Positions 13,985-25,771 of a stretch of 64,000 nucleotides of DNA are shown piece by piece. This DNA comes from Motacilla alba alba. Taxonomy: Eukaryota > Chordata > Aves > Passeriformes > Motacillidae. The stretch lies in NCBI RefSeq assembly GCF_015832195.1, contig NC_052021.1, positions 496,001 through 560,000 on the forward strand, given 5' to 3'. The stretch's first letter is position 1. The number at the start of each line of letters is the position of its first letter. A program made the translations under genes and the position numbers. The notes beneath the pieces were generated by a model. It saw only the letters and a list, made by a program, of their open reading frames with translations. It was not told where the DNA came from and did no database searches.

Positions 13985-14002
13985 TGGTGAACCAAAACCA
14001 CT
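13985..14002 (+). promoter_or_regulatory. primer binding site-like sequence of LTR copy A
   Basis: Directly after the LTR end comes tggtgaaccaaaaccact. The same position in the inverted copy reads TGGCGAGCCAAGACCAGT, whose first ten bases match the complement of the 3' end of a vertebrate tRNA-Arg(ACG) as I recall it. Copy A looks like a CpG-decayed version. This supports an LTR retroelement on the plus strand here whose internal region has been lost or overwritten. Confidence 0.45.
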
Positions 14003-14324
14003 ACACAAGCAATCAAAGGGAAAAGGTTTCCAAGGTTTAAAATAAGTAAATAAATACATAAATCAGCCCTTGAGTGTAATGGCAAGCTAAATTCCACTCA
14101 GTACTTATAAGTCACAATCAGTGCTTCTAAATGCCACCTCAAGACTCAGTCAAGAGCAGGAAGATGAAGAAAGGTCTCAAAAAATTCCCTCAATAACCAG
14201 TTCAAAAGACTTTTGCTTGCAGGACATGTATTCATTTTGTACAGTAGATAAGCTGATTTGATTTGCATCAAAGTGTAGTGTTAATAGATCAAAAGACAAA
14301 TATGAATTCTTAATTAATACAGCA

Positions 14325-14959
14325 TGTCCTAGGTTGACTATATGATGCTTTTATCCCAAATCGTCTTGTTCCATTTATGCTGCTGAATAATAAGTTTTGC
14401 ACCTTTAAGACTTGTTCCAGAGAGTGAAGGGGGGAGAGAAGAAACGTGCAGTTTGTTTTCAGACACTGCTCTCACTCCTCCACATTCCTGCTCCTGGACT
14501 GAGTTGTCTGCGGATGGACAGACAGCGGGACATAGCTCTCCTTTGCTTTAGTTAGTTTTAGCTAGCTGAGGCAAAGAAGTTCCCTGGACTGTGTTTTTTT
14601 CCTTTTCTTTGGATCTGTTCAAACCTGCTCTGGACTGCACATCTTAGAAGAGCACCAGCAGCTCGCACCTGTGGCCACCGGGCCGGGCCTGGGCCACGGC
14701 ATTTCCAGAGCCGGAGGGACTGATAAGAGACTGAGTGAGCCGAGCTGCAGTCCGGGGAGGGGACTTTTCTGAGTTTGTCATCTCTTTTGGAGCAGCAAGG
14801 GGTTTTATTGTTTAATATTGTTTAATAAACAATTTTTTTCCACTTTTCTCCAAGGAGTTATTTTCTCCTGCACCGGTTGGGGGGAGGGGCCAATTGAATC
14901 TGCTTTCCTAGAGGAACCCTTTTGGGGGTTCTCTCCCAAATTTGCCCTGAACCAGGACA
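14325..14959 (+). mobile_element. solo LTR (copy C) with 5-bp target duplication
   Basis: The element starts tgtcctaggtt and ends aaccaggaca-like (accaggaca), giving short inverted ends. It is flanked on both sides by cagca (14320-14324 and 14960-14964). An AATAAA lies near 14822 (tttaataaacaa), which sets the plus orientation. It aligns over its whole length with 47638-48293. No internal retroviral sequence adjoins it, so it is a solo LTR formed by recombination between two LTRs. It lies just downstream of LTR copy A. Confidence 0.85.
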
Positions 14960-14964
14960 CAGCA

Positions 14965-17900
14965 TGAGACAAATATGAGAAAAGGGAGAGAAGCTCACAG
15001 CACTTAAGTGCTAGAGGGATCTTTCAGGTGATGTCTTCTTTTTAAAACTTAAGTAAAAGAAAAAACTTAGATTGGTCTTGACTCCTTCTTTACATCATCC
15101 TCACCCTCTGCTGGTGTTTGTGGTGTAGGAACTGATTCAGCTCAGGTGGGCCCTGTGCAGGTGTGGACAAAGAGCATTGCTTTGATTTCAGGCTCTGTCC
15201 ATAACATAGGAGTGGGCAAGGAATGCCTTCAGGTACATTGGCAGCTTCTCCAAAACTCAGTGCTTAGGGCAGAGTGACGTGATTCCTAATTTCCTCTTAC
15301 TAGGCAGTGAAAGTAGGTGAAGGCAGAAGAAATTACTGCTTTTGAAGCAAACATCATAATAAACCAGTGAAACCTGGAGAATTTAGTTGGGATGAATATA
15401 TTAATACAAGTGCACTGAGCTGTGGTTTGTTGTTTTGTGGCTGGGCCACTGCCAGAAAGTTTCTTAAGTGTTTTAGGACAAAGGAAGTAAAAAGCACTTT
15501 AGAAATTATGCAACTCAATCTTTCCAAGCAAAATATTTCTGCAGGACCTGCTCCTCCTTGGTGAAATGGATGCTGCGTTTTGGAACACAGGTTTGTAGAA
15601 CTTAGAAAGTTTCAAAATAAGTCCTTCAGCCTAGGAAAAGCAGCATTTCAAACTCACTTGGCTTTGGTCATCTTGCTGCAAGTTCCCTGTGAGAGGAAAG
15701 GGTGCTGTGCTGCATCCTCTGGGAAGTCTTCACCTCTCTGACGACACTTGGTTTTACTTGCCACTAACTGGCTTTCATCATGGAGAGGTAATTGCCGGTA
15801 ATTTATATGAAATTCTGCATAACTGAATAATAATGAACCTGGCTACTCTATCAAAAGGACAGTAATGGACATTTTATGTTGCAGTATATTGTAGAAAACA
15901 GTGGACAAAGCTGGAACTGCAGTGAACTGACACTGACAAAACTGGTTCATAACAGTACCTGGGTCTAACTGAAAACTGGATTTTTCTTTGACCGCTCCCT
16001 TTCAATGAACGTTATATGTTTTCTTAATCAGAAATGTGCTAGCATACCATAAAGTTGAATGCAGTAATGACTGGAACAGTTATGACAAATGTAGTTTGCC
16101 TGATAAGAACTCTCATGGTGAAGAGACACAGAAGGCATCATTGGCTTAAAAAATTGACATTATGAGATTGTAAATTGTTCACTTGCAGACGGTGTAGCCC
16201 AACAGAAAAATACATTTGATAAACCTGGCCTGCCTTTTTGGCTCTGCCCATTACTTGCTGGTTATCTGTCTCATTTCTGCTTCCTTATCTGAAATAAGCC
16301 CCCAGCCTCAGCCTGCTGCAGAGTATTCTGGGCATTATTAGAGATCAGATAGCCTCATCTTCATGGGGTGGAAGTTTGGTGAGTCTAGGGAGGGAAAAGA
16401 AACAGCCCCTGATATGTTCCAGTTTAGGGTGTTGGAAGCTCGTGGTGCTGACACTGCCTTGTGCTGGCCAGCTAGCAATCTTCCTAGGAGCAATGTGTCT
16501 CCTCATCTCCATCTTTCAAAAGTGGCAGGCAAAGTAAGGAATGCACAAATTGTGAGCTATTTTCAGCCTAACTACACGAGTTAATAGGACTGCTGATAAA
16601 GTAATTTATACTCTCAGATGTTTCAGCCAACTTTGGGGTGCTGCAATTAAGGGTCAGATCAGACCAGACTTCAGAGGTTGTGTTAGTAGCTCGTGCATGT
16701 GTAACTGAGCTAGAATCTCCTGCATCTTTTCTCATTTGACATTTCTTTCAATTTCAAATAAATTTACTCTTTCATTTCATTTCAGCTTGTGGGCAAGGCT
16801 ATCCTTGAAATAACTGTTAGCCAATGATTTTGGGTTCTGCACCAGTTGCCCAGTTGCCTGCAGCAAAGATTGCCTGATGGCTGTCACCTGGTGTTAGTAG
16901 CACACCATGAGCAAAGAGGTACATTTTGTAGGTCTGTTTTACAAAAACTACGGAAATGACAGGAACCCCCAAGAAATCTAACTGAGAAAAGGAGAATGAC
17001 AATAAAAAGTAAAACTCATGGAGCAGTTTTATCTACTAACTGTATTGATAGGATTGTATCAGAAATTACAGCAGTTCTGTACTCTCCATTACATTTATGA
17101 CTGTGTCACCATTTAGGCAGTTGACCCATATTTTCTGGACATCCTAGAAAAATTCACACTGAGGTGGGTCTTACTGCACATGTTCTAAACCACAGTGTAC
17201 TAGGACTCTTATTAAAACTGAAAAAAAAATCTAGTAATATTTTCCAAAGTTTTCAGAGAAGAATGAAGATTTTATGGGTGTGTGTTGTCATGCTTGCTGT
17301 CAGCTAAAAGCAGCTGAGTTATCCATTGCAGACTCACCTTTGCTCACTAGTTCAGCACCACTACTTACCTGCATGCCTGCTGTGAGCTATGCATCAGAGC
17401 ATCTCTGTAGCAGTGCGCCTTACTGCAGTCTCTGTGAAAAGAAAACAATAAAAACCACAGTGTATTTTTCGGGAGAAAATCTGATTGATGTCACCACCTT
17501 CTGTAAGTGGAATGATGTTCATTTTCTACTGTTTGTAAGAATCTCATTTATGCCCTATGTTGCATGTAGGTAGGAAACGGCAGTAAAAGCCTGATGCAGA
17601 CCTCCTGGAGGTGTTCAGCAGCTGTGTTGGCTGTCATGACCTCGGTGCTGGGCCCAGGACTTGGTCAGTTACTGGAAGTGGGGCATTTTGGGGAAGACAG
17701 TTTAAGTGTGCTGGGAAAGAGGTTTCAGTGTGCAGGTCTCTGTCATCCTGTCCCCAGGATAAGCTGATAGAAGGTATGGCAAAGTTCTTAAGAAAGAAAG
17801 TATTTGTTAAACCAGCCTTCATGTCAATAGTTTGTAAAGATTTGACTCTCTAGTGCTCAAAGCATATGGAGAATGGAAGGGAAAAAATTAACAATTCAGC

Positions 17901-19778
17901 ATACATTTACAGATAAGTACTTTGGAAGATTCTGGATTGCAACAAGTAAGAATAGCAAAATTAAAAGCAGCAGATTAATATGTTGGGTCAAGCATGTACT
18001 GATGGCTGTGGATGGAAGTAATAACCATGCTTTATTTTGTCATTCAAACTGTTGGCAGCAAAATCCAGAGCTGTGCAACACTTGGCATTTCTATTTTGTA
18101 GAAAAATTATATATTTCAGCATTTTTCTTTCCTAAATCATATCAATTAGTTAAAATATTTAAAAACCTGATTTGGTAAAAATGAAAGTGTTGGCTTTTTA
18201 TAGGAATTGTTTTGTCTGACCAAAGTGGGAAAGCAGTAGCTAGCACTGTATGTGGAGTTTAGAAATATACACTAAAGAATTACAGGATTACAAGCATGAA
18301 AATATAAAAGCTAATATCTGAAGGCATCAATTTGGTAGTTGCAAAACCATGAAATAATTGTGTCTTGGTAGAGGCTTGCTATTCTGCTGCCTTCTCCTCC
18401 CATGTGTTAATTCTCCAAATGTTATAGTCTTACCTTCAAATGTTTAAAGATAATTTAATTAGCAGCAAAGGCTTCTCCTATCTAGGAAAATCCCATGCAA
18501 TTTTATTAAGGTGGAAAGTGGAAAAGGATAAAGAGCAAGACTATAATTTTTAATTCAGTATCACGCTCTCCAGTGTCTCATTATCCTCCTTGTAAATGAT
18601 TCATAGCCAATAATAGTCTGTGAAGAACAAATGACTCCCCTGTTCCCAAATCTCCCACACTTATCCTTGAGATACCTTTGTTTTGGATTAAGACTTTCCC
18701 CTACTAAGTCTGCACAAATGTCTCTTTCTCCTTGGCTGTTACGAGGCAGAAGTGATGAAGCAGGTGAGAATGTTACCTCTGCTCCTTTCCTCAGGCTGGG
18801 GGAAACCCTCAGGCAGGGTTTGCATTCAGCTAAGTCCTTGAGAAGCCACCAAGATCAATGCAGGAGCAGATGCTAAAGCACTGTGACCATCAGGGCTGGT
18901 CTTCTGTTTTAACACTTGTGAAAATCAAATGGCGAGGTGAGCTCTTAAACTCAGCCAGAAAAGACATACTGTGCTTGGCACTTCTCTTCCATGCAGGGTC
19001 ATGGAGGAAAACAGCCCACTGTGCACTTGATATCTTGAAAAAGGCTTTTTTCGGAGCATGAAGGATCTTTCTTCTGTGTTTTCTGGTCCTCTCCTGGCCC
19101 ATGGATGCCTAAAATAAATCCTGCTTCTTAATCCTTCAGACATTGTGAGGTAAATTTGCTGTGTCCTGGCTCAGCAAGAGTTGATGAAGATTGGAAGTGC
19201 AAGAACAGATAGGAACCCTTCCCTAAATCTAGCTAGAAGATTTAATGAAGGGCCTTTTAGTCTGTGCCAGGGCTGTTTGTGTCCTGCTTGTTACAAATCA
19301 CTGTGGACACAAGCTGCTGCTGCTTGTTGCTCACCTGACACAGCTTTTCTGGCAGGTGGATGCTTGAAGGAGGGTGATGTGAGTTTGTCTCCAGCCGCTT
19401 CAGCAAGACACTGTAGGGAATCTGGTGGTATGAGGAGCTGTCTGCTGTTAAAATTGCTTTGGAAAGTGTCAGCATGGGAGCTGTAGCCACTCTGCAGTGC
19501 TACTCTGCTGCCTTACTCTGCTACCTCAGTCAGTGCTTTTTTGGTCTCCTGACATGCTCCAACCCTCTGAGATGGATTCGCTGCATGATGAATTGCACAT
19601 CATAAATATTTCTCTCAGTTTGTCATCTCACTGGAAACTTTATTTCATGCTCTCTTTTCCACATGGATTCCAGTTCCTCCTCATCCTAACACTAATTTCA
19701 TCCAACTTTTAGTCTCTCCTCCTAAGAAATTGTTTCCTTGCTTGTGCAGGAATCCTGATTTTTTACCCTACAGTTTTA
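14965..19778. other. host non-coding DNA, no gene seen
   Basis: Short frames only (the longest about 100 codons), with no splice-bounded conserved peptide that I could recognise. The composition is uniformly AT-rich. No named repeat was recognised. Confidence 0.6.
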
Positions 19779-19782
19779 TTAT

Positions 19783-19846
<64 letters not shown>

Positions 19847-19920
19847 CTGTGTGTCTGTGTGTGTGTCTGTGTGTCTGTGTGTAAATATATACATATATAC
19901 ATATATGTATTATGTATTGT
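19779..19920. repeat. compound microsatellite (TACA)n(TA)n(GT)n
   Basis: A tata-catac run leads into about 24 bp of AT, then GT repeats interrupted by regularly spaced tct, then a mirror-like atacatatatacatatatgta tail. Frames through it translate to Cys-Val repeats and are not proteins. Confidence 0.95.
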
Positions 19921-20165
19921 ATTTTCTGTATATTTCTTTGGAGTTACACTGTTCTGTTCTTTGGGTTTGGTGGTCTAACACAGTGACCAAGGGCACTGCT
20001 GAGCCAGAGTGGACTCATATGAACTTGGGAGAGAAAGAGGTGCTGCATGGACTCCCATTCCTCTTCCTTTGGAGTGTCATGGCTGTGGTGATGCTATGGA
20101 TGTCCTGCTCTTCCCTCCTGTGAGTGCTGAGATGCACTGTTCTGTGGCATTGCGAGTTTTTAAAT

Positions 20166-20740
20166 GTTAATGTTGGTTTTGTTATAAACAGTTAGTTGTC
20201 TTCTTTTAGCTTAAGAAATGGTTTGATCCTCAGTTCCCCCCATGTAAGCCCCTCAGAATGGTTTCTCCCCAAGTTGTTTACTACCTGTTTTTCCCGCCAC
20301 TGAGTTGCCCCTCATAGTGATTGATCCCCTCCTCCTCCCCTATGCCCTTATAACTTTCTGTCAATCCTTATGGTACTGCCCACTCCCCCTGCCTGTCATT
20401 GTAACTACCCCCTTTTATTATGAGATTTTTCTGTGTCAGTCCTCCCTAGCCTGGTACATGATTTGCCTATGAGGCTTCTTCCCTCCCCTGTGTAATACTC
20501 ATTGGTTCTGCCGTATTTCATCCTCCTCCCCTCACCTTAGCTTATTGGTTGCCTTATGTTTCCATCCATCACACCCACTCCCTTTATAAGTGTCTCCCCA
20601 GACCCCTTACCCTTGGCACTTGTCCCTGGTCCCGTCTAGGAATAAAGCTTCCTTGGTGCCCATATAAGTGTCCACTCTCTCATTCCTTTGCCTTGGGACT
20701 TTGCAGCATACACTCATCTGTGTCACCCATGCCTCAGACA
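20166..20740 (+). mobile_element. probable solo LTR (plus orientation)
   Basis: The segment has LTR architecture: a pyrimidine-rich U3, a TATA box cctttataag at 20581-20590 and an aataaagctt polyadenylation signal at 20641, about 55 nt further on. The region after that signal is short. The start (tgttaatg or tgttgg near 20166-20172) and the end (near gcctcagacagca) are approximate, because I found no clear target duplication. The frame 20549-20965 that crosses it is not a gene. Confidence 0.45.
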
Positions 20741-22853
20741 GCACCACTACTCAGCAGTTCTCGGAAGAGAGCCTGGGAATGGCTGCTCTTTTGGCCCCCT
20801 CCAGTCATGATAGGAGCAGCTAGCCGGCGCTCCAGTGACCGCAGAGTGAGCTACACTGTTCAGGTTGGCCTTCAGAACTTTTACTTGCAGTCTTCTTTGT
20901 TGCTGTGCAAATTTGAGGTTGCAGTTGAAGAGCAGCACAGGAAAAGTGACAAATGTATTTTCTAGGGGTGACAGGAACCAAGATGTCTGTAAAAATCTTT
21001 AAGAACTCCTGCAGGTCTCCTGGAGTAGGAAGGCAAATTACTGCTTCAGACAAATGCCTAGACTGCTCAATAACTCTTTGTTGAGCAGGTAGGTCTGAAA
21101 GGATGGTGCCATCTTAGGTATACAGTGAAGTTTTCCGTTCTTAAAGCATTGCTATTTTGTTAAATTATTGGAGACCTTCCTCCTGTTGCTCAAGACATGT
21201 CTTGTTCTTTTCTTATTGGAAGTTGCAATGAACTTATGTTTTCCGTACAGGTAGGAAACATACTCAAATTATCTAAAATTAGAATTTTCTTACTAGAGGG
21301 AAAAAAGGGGGTTGTATAAAGGGGTCTGTGTGCAGAGGTAGACCAGAACTTTATCTCTGCTGCAACTTGCAAATTAACACTCTGGAATAGGTCCTAATCC
21401 CTTAGGATCACATTCCTGTGTATTGGTTACGAGAATTCTCAGGAAAGGTGTATGTGAGTTAATAAGATTTCCACTGAAAGTTTTCATCTCCAAGTAAGAG
21501 TCTGAGTTTCCAAATTGATATATGGTTGCTCAGTGTGTGACCTGGAGTCTGCTGTATGCAGAGGTCACCCATACAGGGTTAACTCCCTCTCTCAGGACAG
21601 TGACTGAAAAAATTTCAATTACAACTCAATTTCTTTCCAGAAGGAATCATAAATGTATTTTAAGTTGATCTGCGCTGCTCATGCTTAGCATATGAAACTG
21701 CTCCTCAATTGATTAGTTTATTTTACTTGGAGATCCTCAAAGAATTTTATCAGTGGCCATGGGGAAATACACTGTATTCAAAGTTTCACTTGGAAGCTTT
21801 ACATGATAGAATAAGGTTGTAGAAGAGATGCACTTAAGTTCATCTCCCATGAACAAGTGTTATCCATGAGTGCACACCTGACTCCATGGAACCAGGAAAC
21901 TGCTGTGATAAGAAAACTGCTTTGGTGACTCAGCAGGTTGTTGGACAACAAAACAAATACCTTCAGGATGACCCATGAATTGTCTTGGCTATTTGTAATG
22001 CCCTAACTATAGGGAGTCTAGACCTGGATCCCCTGTTCCCCTGGACAACATTGCCTGGTGACTGAAAGCTCATCAGTATTGCTCACTTAGCTCTGTTAAC
22101 ATGCCACTCAGAATGTGCAGTGAAGAGGTCCAGGAGCAGAATGACCTCAATTAACAGATGAAAGGTATAACAGTGCTAAGGCCTTCCTGGCTTTGCAACT
22201 GAAATAATCTTAAAAGCAAAAATTTGCATCCTATACTGACCAAAACCATAATTCCATAATTAGTGATACAGCTCGCTCATCAAGATGATTTGTGCCACCT
22301 CCCCGTCTCTGAGCACTCATCCAGGTCACTTCCTGCACTGGCTTTGGTGTTCCAGGAGCTCCTGCAGCTGCAGGACCCTCATTTCAAAAGCACCTCAGAA
22401 AAAGGTGAGGAGGTGTGGCAGTAGCCTGAGGCTTTGCACTCACTGAATCATCTTTTGTTCCTAATCATTGTGAGGTTTCTAGTTTCAAATTTATTGCATG
22501 CATTGCAAAATTAATTCATTTTTAAACAGAAGTGTAAGCTTTACTAGACAACAGTAAAAAGCTGCTGCAAATGGACTAATTAGAGATTCTTGAGAATGTT
22601 GGATATAAGTTTTTAATGTCAACATTTCTGTTTTAATTACAATAAGATTGTGATTATAAATTTATCACATTTGTCAGACATGGTGACTTTTAATCGTGCC
22701 TCATAAAATAGCATTTTGGTTTATTAAAAGAGGTGGCCTGAAAATGAGTTGCAATTTCTAGATGTTTGGAACTAGATAATGTATTAATAACAACAGTCTA
22801 ACCATGAATTCTTTAAATATATAACTGTAAGTGGACACAACATAAAGAGCACG
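20741..22853. other. host non-coding DNA up to the outer ERV
   Basis: Nothing gene-like is supported. Sequence of ordinary AT-rich composition continues up to the gcacg immediately before the outer LTR. Confidence 0.55.
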
Positions 22854-23147
22854 TGTTGCCACATAACATAGCACAAGCTTGTACTAGGCAAATTAACCAG
22901 CCCCTAGTACTAGGCAAATTAACCAGGTTGACTAGCAGGGGCTTTGCCCAATCACGTCTTTCGTAAGGCTGCAGGCATATCGCTGGTACAAGATTTGGGG
23001 GTCATAAAGATCAGACCAATAGGCTATCCAGACTGGGCTTTTCAAATGCCCTTTATAAAGAAGAACTGGAGAATAAACGCTCTCTGTTGCCACATGAACA
23101 TCGGGTGAGTGGTCTCTGTCTCCGACCCACTTCCCTACACACTCACA
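22854..23147 (+). repeat. outer ERV 5' LTR
   Basis: It starts tgttgccacata and ends cactcaca, and it is followed by a 2-nt spacer and a primer binding site. Near its 3' side ctttataaag serves as a TATA box and gagaataaacg as the polyadenylation signal. A 26-bp period duplication (gtactaggcaaattaaccag at 22881-22900 and again at 22907-22926) is present here but not in the 3' LTR. Confidence 0.88.
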
Positions 23148-23149
23148 TG

Positions 23150-23169
23150 TGGTCATCCCGACACGATCC
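23150..23169 (+). promoter_or_regulatory. primer binding site, tRNA-Trp-like
   Basis: The sequence tggtcatcccgacacgat matches 14 of 18 positions of the tRNA-Trp primer binding site used by avian alpharetroviruses. Two of the four differences look like CpG-type decay. It sits 2 nt after the 5' LTR end. Confidence 0.6.
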
Positions 23170-23201
23170 AGCTCAGCTATATTCTGTGCACAAAGCAAGG
23201 G

Positions 23202-23467
23202 AAACAAATGGCGTAATAGCCAGGAGTATGGTGTCAGAACCAGGATAAACAGTGTAGAGACAGGAATTTGGTATTAGGACTGGGAATTTGGTGTCAGAAG
23301 TGGGACAAACAGCGTAATAGCAGGGACTTCTGCATAACAGCTGGGAATTCAGTGTCAGGACCAGGACAAACAGCGTAATAGCCAGGACTTCAGCGTAATA
23401 GCTGGGACTTCAGTGTCAGAACTGGGACTTCAGTGTTACAGCCAGCATACATGGCATCAGAGCCAGA
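23202..23467 (+). repeat. 20-21 bp minisatellite of primer-binding-site-like units
   Basis: About 13 degenerate units of 20-21 bp follow one another, such as cttcagtgtcagaactggga, atttggtgtcagaagtggga and cttcagcgtaatagctggga. The unit at 23289-23306 (tggtgtcagaagtgggac) matches a tRNA-Leu primer binding site at about 16 of 18 positions. The array lies in the outer element's leader, 50-320 nt downstream of its LTR. Confidence 0.8.
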
Positions 23468-23669
23468 AATGCTGGGTAAATAGCAGTATTGCAGTGCAAC
23501 TACTGCAGGCAGTGGAAAACTGTGGTGAAATTCCCCTTGGCTGAAAGCAGAGAGTGCTGTGTAGTTTCCAACCTTGTTTTTATTGATTTTATTGACTGGA
23601 ATCGCCATCAGGACTATGGGGGCCTCAGCACCAGAAGACCCCATTCTCAAGGTATGAACTTTCTTTCTT

Positions 23670-24748
23670 AAAAAAAGAGGGATTAATTATGATGAGTGGG
23701 CTCTGCAAGCCCTGCTCATGTAGTGTGAGAGCCATGAACTTGATGAGTCCAAAGGAACATCATTAGACTTATTGATTTGGGACCGGGCTGGATGATGTAT
23801 ACTTGCAGCTTCCACTGGTGATGACACAGCTGTCGATGTTGTAAAGCCATGGAGAATCATCCTGGATTTGTTAAAGCAGTTAAATTATGAGAGCAAAAGA
23901 GGATGGGTGGAGCAGCCACAGAGGGCTCTGAAACCTTGGTGCAGAACTAGGAAGCCGCCCCAGACAGGGACAATATGCTGACTGGGCATTCTCCCACTGT
24001 GCAGAGCCACAAGGCCAGCGCACACCAGAACGCTCTGCTGGCGCGTCATTCCCACGCAGGGCAAGGCAGCAGGGAAACGCCGTATTGCAGAGCCACACTG
24101 GGTGGCAGCACAACCACTTCACTATGCCCCCTCGCACTGCTGCTAGCCAGCCCCGGCCACTGCGAAAATGCCCCCTACTGAAGTGGAACTGCAGCTGACT
24201 GCTGCAGAGCAATTGTGGGGAGCAGCACAGCCCCGGGGACTGGGGGAATCCCGGCAAACAGAGACAATCCAAGGACTGCCCACACCACAGCTGCCGACAA
24301 TGCCCAGAGAGATAGCAGAACAGATTACCCAATCCAGCCATGCGGAATCACGGTGACCACCATGGCCCCAGCAATCTGTGCAGCTCTGGCAGCGCCAAGA
24401 TGCTCTGTGCCCACTCTAGACTGCTGTGCTGAGCTGAGTCACTATCCAGCCGCCATGGGCTACCATATCGCCAGTCCAGCCGGGCAAACCATACCACCCT
24501 GCTCTGGAGGACCAGACCACATGGTGGCCATTCCAATCCCTCCCTGCACTGCCAAGCTAGGCAAGAATCCCACGGCCATGGCGCCACACGATGTGGTCAC
24601 TGGAACCGCCCCACCACCATTCTCACCAGAGCTGTCCACATCTGCCATCACTATGGAAACACCAGGACCATCTTCTCCTGAGACCGGGTGACCCAGCCCC
24701 AGTGATGCACCCCCAGTTTTGTGGAACTTAGCCACACCTCCTTCAGGG
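23670..24748 (+). pseudogene. gag-like relic of the outer ERV
   Basis: In one reading frame (starting near 23691) the translation gives a plausible retroviral matrix-type segment with LDLLIWDRAG and DVVKPWRIILDLLKQLNY. A proline- and glutamine-rich stretch follows, ending near 24356. Several stops interrupt it (for example just after ALQALLM and after WDRAG). A second proline-rich frame (24215-24691) overlaps it. No capsid or zinc knuckle is seen, because the inner provirus begins at 24749. The gag assignment is an inference from position and composition, without a diagnostic motif. Confidence 0.4.
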
Positions 24749-25222
24749 TGTTAGCATTCAGGAACCCATAATCACGAATGATTATATGCAGGTGCTTTTA
24801 TTGAAGAGCTCTGGGTGTCAGGGGTACAAACCCAAATCTGACTCTGACATGGGTTTGGGATGAACATGTTTTTATATTCTATCGTTATATAACTTTCATG
24901 TTAATTATTAAACTTATATTGTTCTATTGTATATATTGATTTCATCCAAGCATGGGCTTCTCATGGTGCCCCTCAGACTTCTAACATAGTTTTCTCATGA
25001 TTCTTCTTACAATTAAACAATAATTATATTTAATTACTAAACAATCATCATATCTAACAATTATGTCATTTATCATATACTGGTTATGCAGGTGCAATTT
25101 CACATGATCTGGCAAACACAAAGCCCAACATTTCTCATGGTCTATTTTCAACATTTTTCCAAGGCCCACTAAGTCTGGCTTTCTTTCTAACTCCCTGGAT
25201 TTTCTAAGACCTTTTACTATCA
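24749..25222 (-). repeat. inner provirus 3' LTR
   Basis: This 474-bp copy has the ends TGATAGTAAAAGG and ctaaca in provirus sense. It carries a TATA-like atataaaaa (24869-24877) and an AATAAA (24797-24802), both on the minus strand. The polypurine tract adjoins it. Compared with the other LTR there are 8 substitutions and it lacks 2-bp and 8-bp segments. Confidence 0.95.
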
Positions 25223-25235
25223 TTCTCCCCCCTTT
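25223..25235 (-). promoter_or_regulatory. polypurine tract
   Basis: On the minus strand aaaggggggagaa directly precedes the TG of the 3' LTR, the usual primer site for plus-strand DNA synthesis in retroviruses. It is undamaged. Confidence 0.9.
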
Positions 25236-25300
25236 GAAAGCATTTTCACTTCACTATAAGTGTAAATGTTTTCACTTGATACAGTCCTTTATTTCTCAGT

Positions 25301-25771
25301 TTATACTTGATGTTCTTCAAATCCATGGTTGATGTAAATGTTGTCGTTGATGCTGTCATGAACTGGAGAACCAGAAGATGGTGGGTGTGGATCTTGTATC
25401 AGTGCCGTTATTATTTTCTGGTTCCAGGACATTTTCCTCTGTATCTCTCCCTTTAAGATGCTGTAAACTAACCAAATTGCTAAGAATACAATTAGTAAGG
25501 TTATCACACTCTCAGTGATAGATTTAATCCATGAACACACATTCCACCCTAACCCTTTGAAGATTTTGCCTAGCCAGCTCGTAGTTAAATCATTTTGCTC
25601 TTCTTGTACTTCATGCTCTATTTGTTTCAACTGATTGATGTCACATTCTACATCTACTGGTACATTTGGGATGTGGACACAGCAATGATCAATCCATCCC
25701 TTTAAAAATCCACATACTCCATGCTCTTTCAGGAGTAACAAATCTAAGGCAAATTGGTTTTGTAAAGTCAT
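25301..25771 (-). pseudogene. env transmembrane subunit, open 156-codon part
   Basis: This is the longest open part of env. Counted from the methionine at 25771, residues 3-19 form the heptad/immunosuppressive-like region. Cys20 and Cys30-Cys31 form CX9CC, residues about 40-62 are polar, and residues about 85-107 are the membrane anchor. The last 50 residues are a cytoplasmic tail, longer than the anchor needs. The reading frame continues upstream of this methionine to the TAA at 25859, so the start given is not the biological one. Confidence 0.85.

Noticed and set aside
20549..20965. 138-codon plus-strand frame
   Set aside because: It begins in U3 of an LTR-like element and runs through its polyadenylation signal, so it is unlikely to be coding.
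23202..23467. CRISPR-like array
   Set aside because: Units are contiguous and degenerate with no unique spacers, and the sequence is in a vertebrate genome. It is a leader minisatellite.
24215..24691. 158-codon plus-strand frame as a gene
   Set aside because: It is proline/threonine-rich, overlaps the better gag-like frame of the outer ERV, and has no domain.
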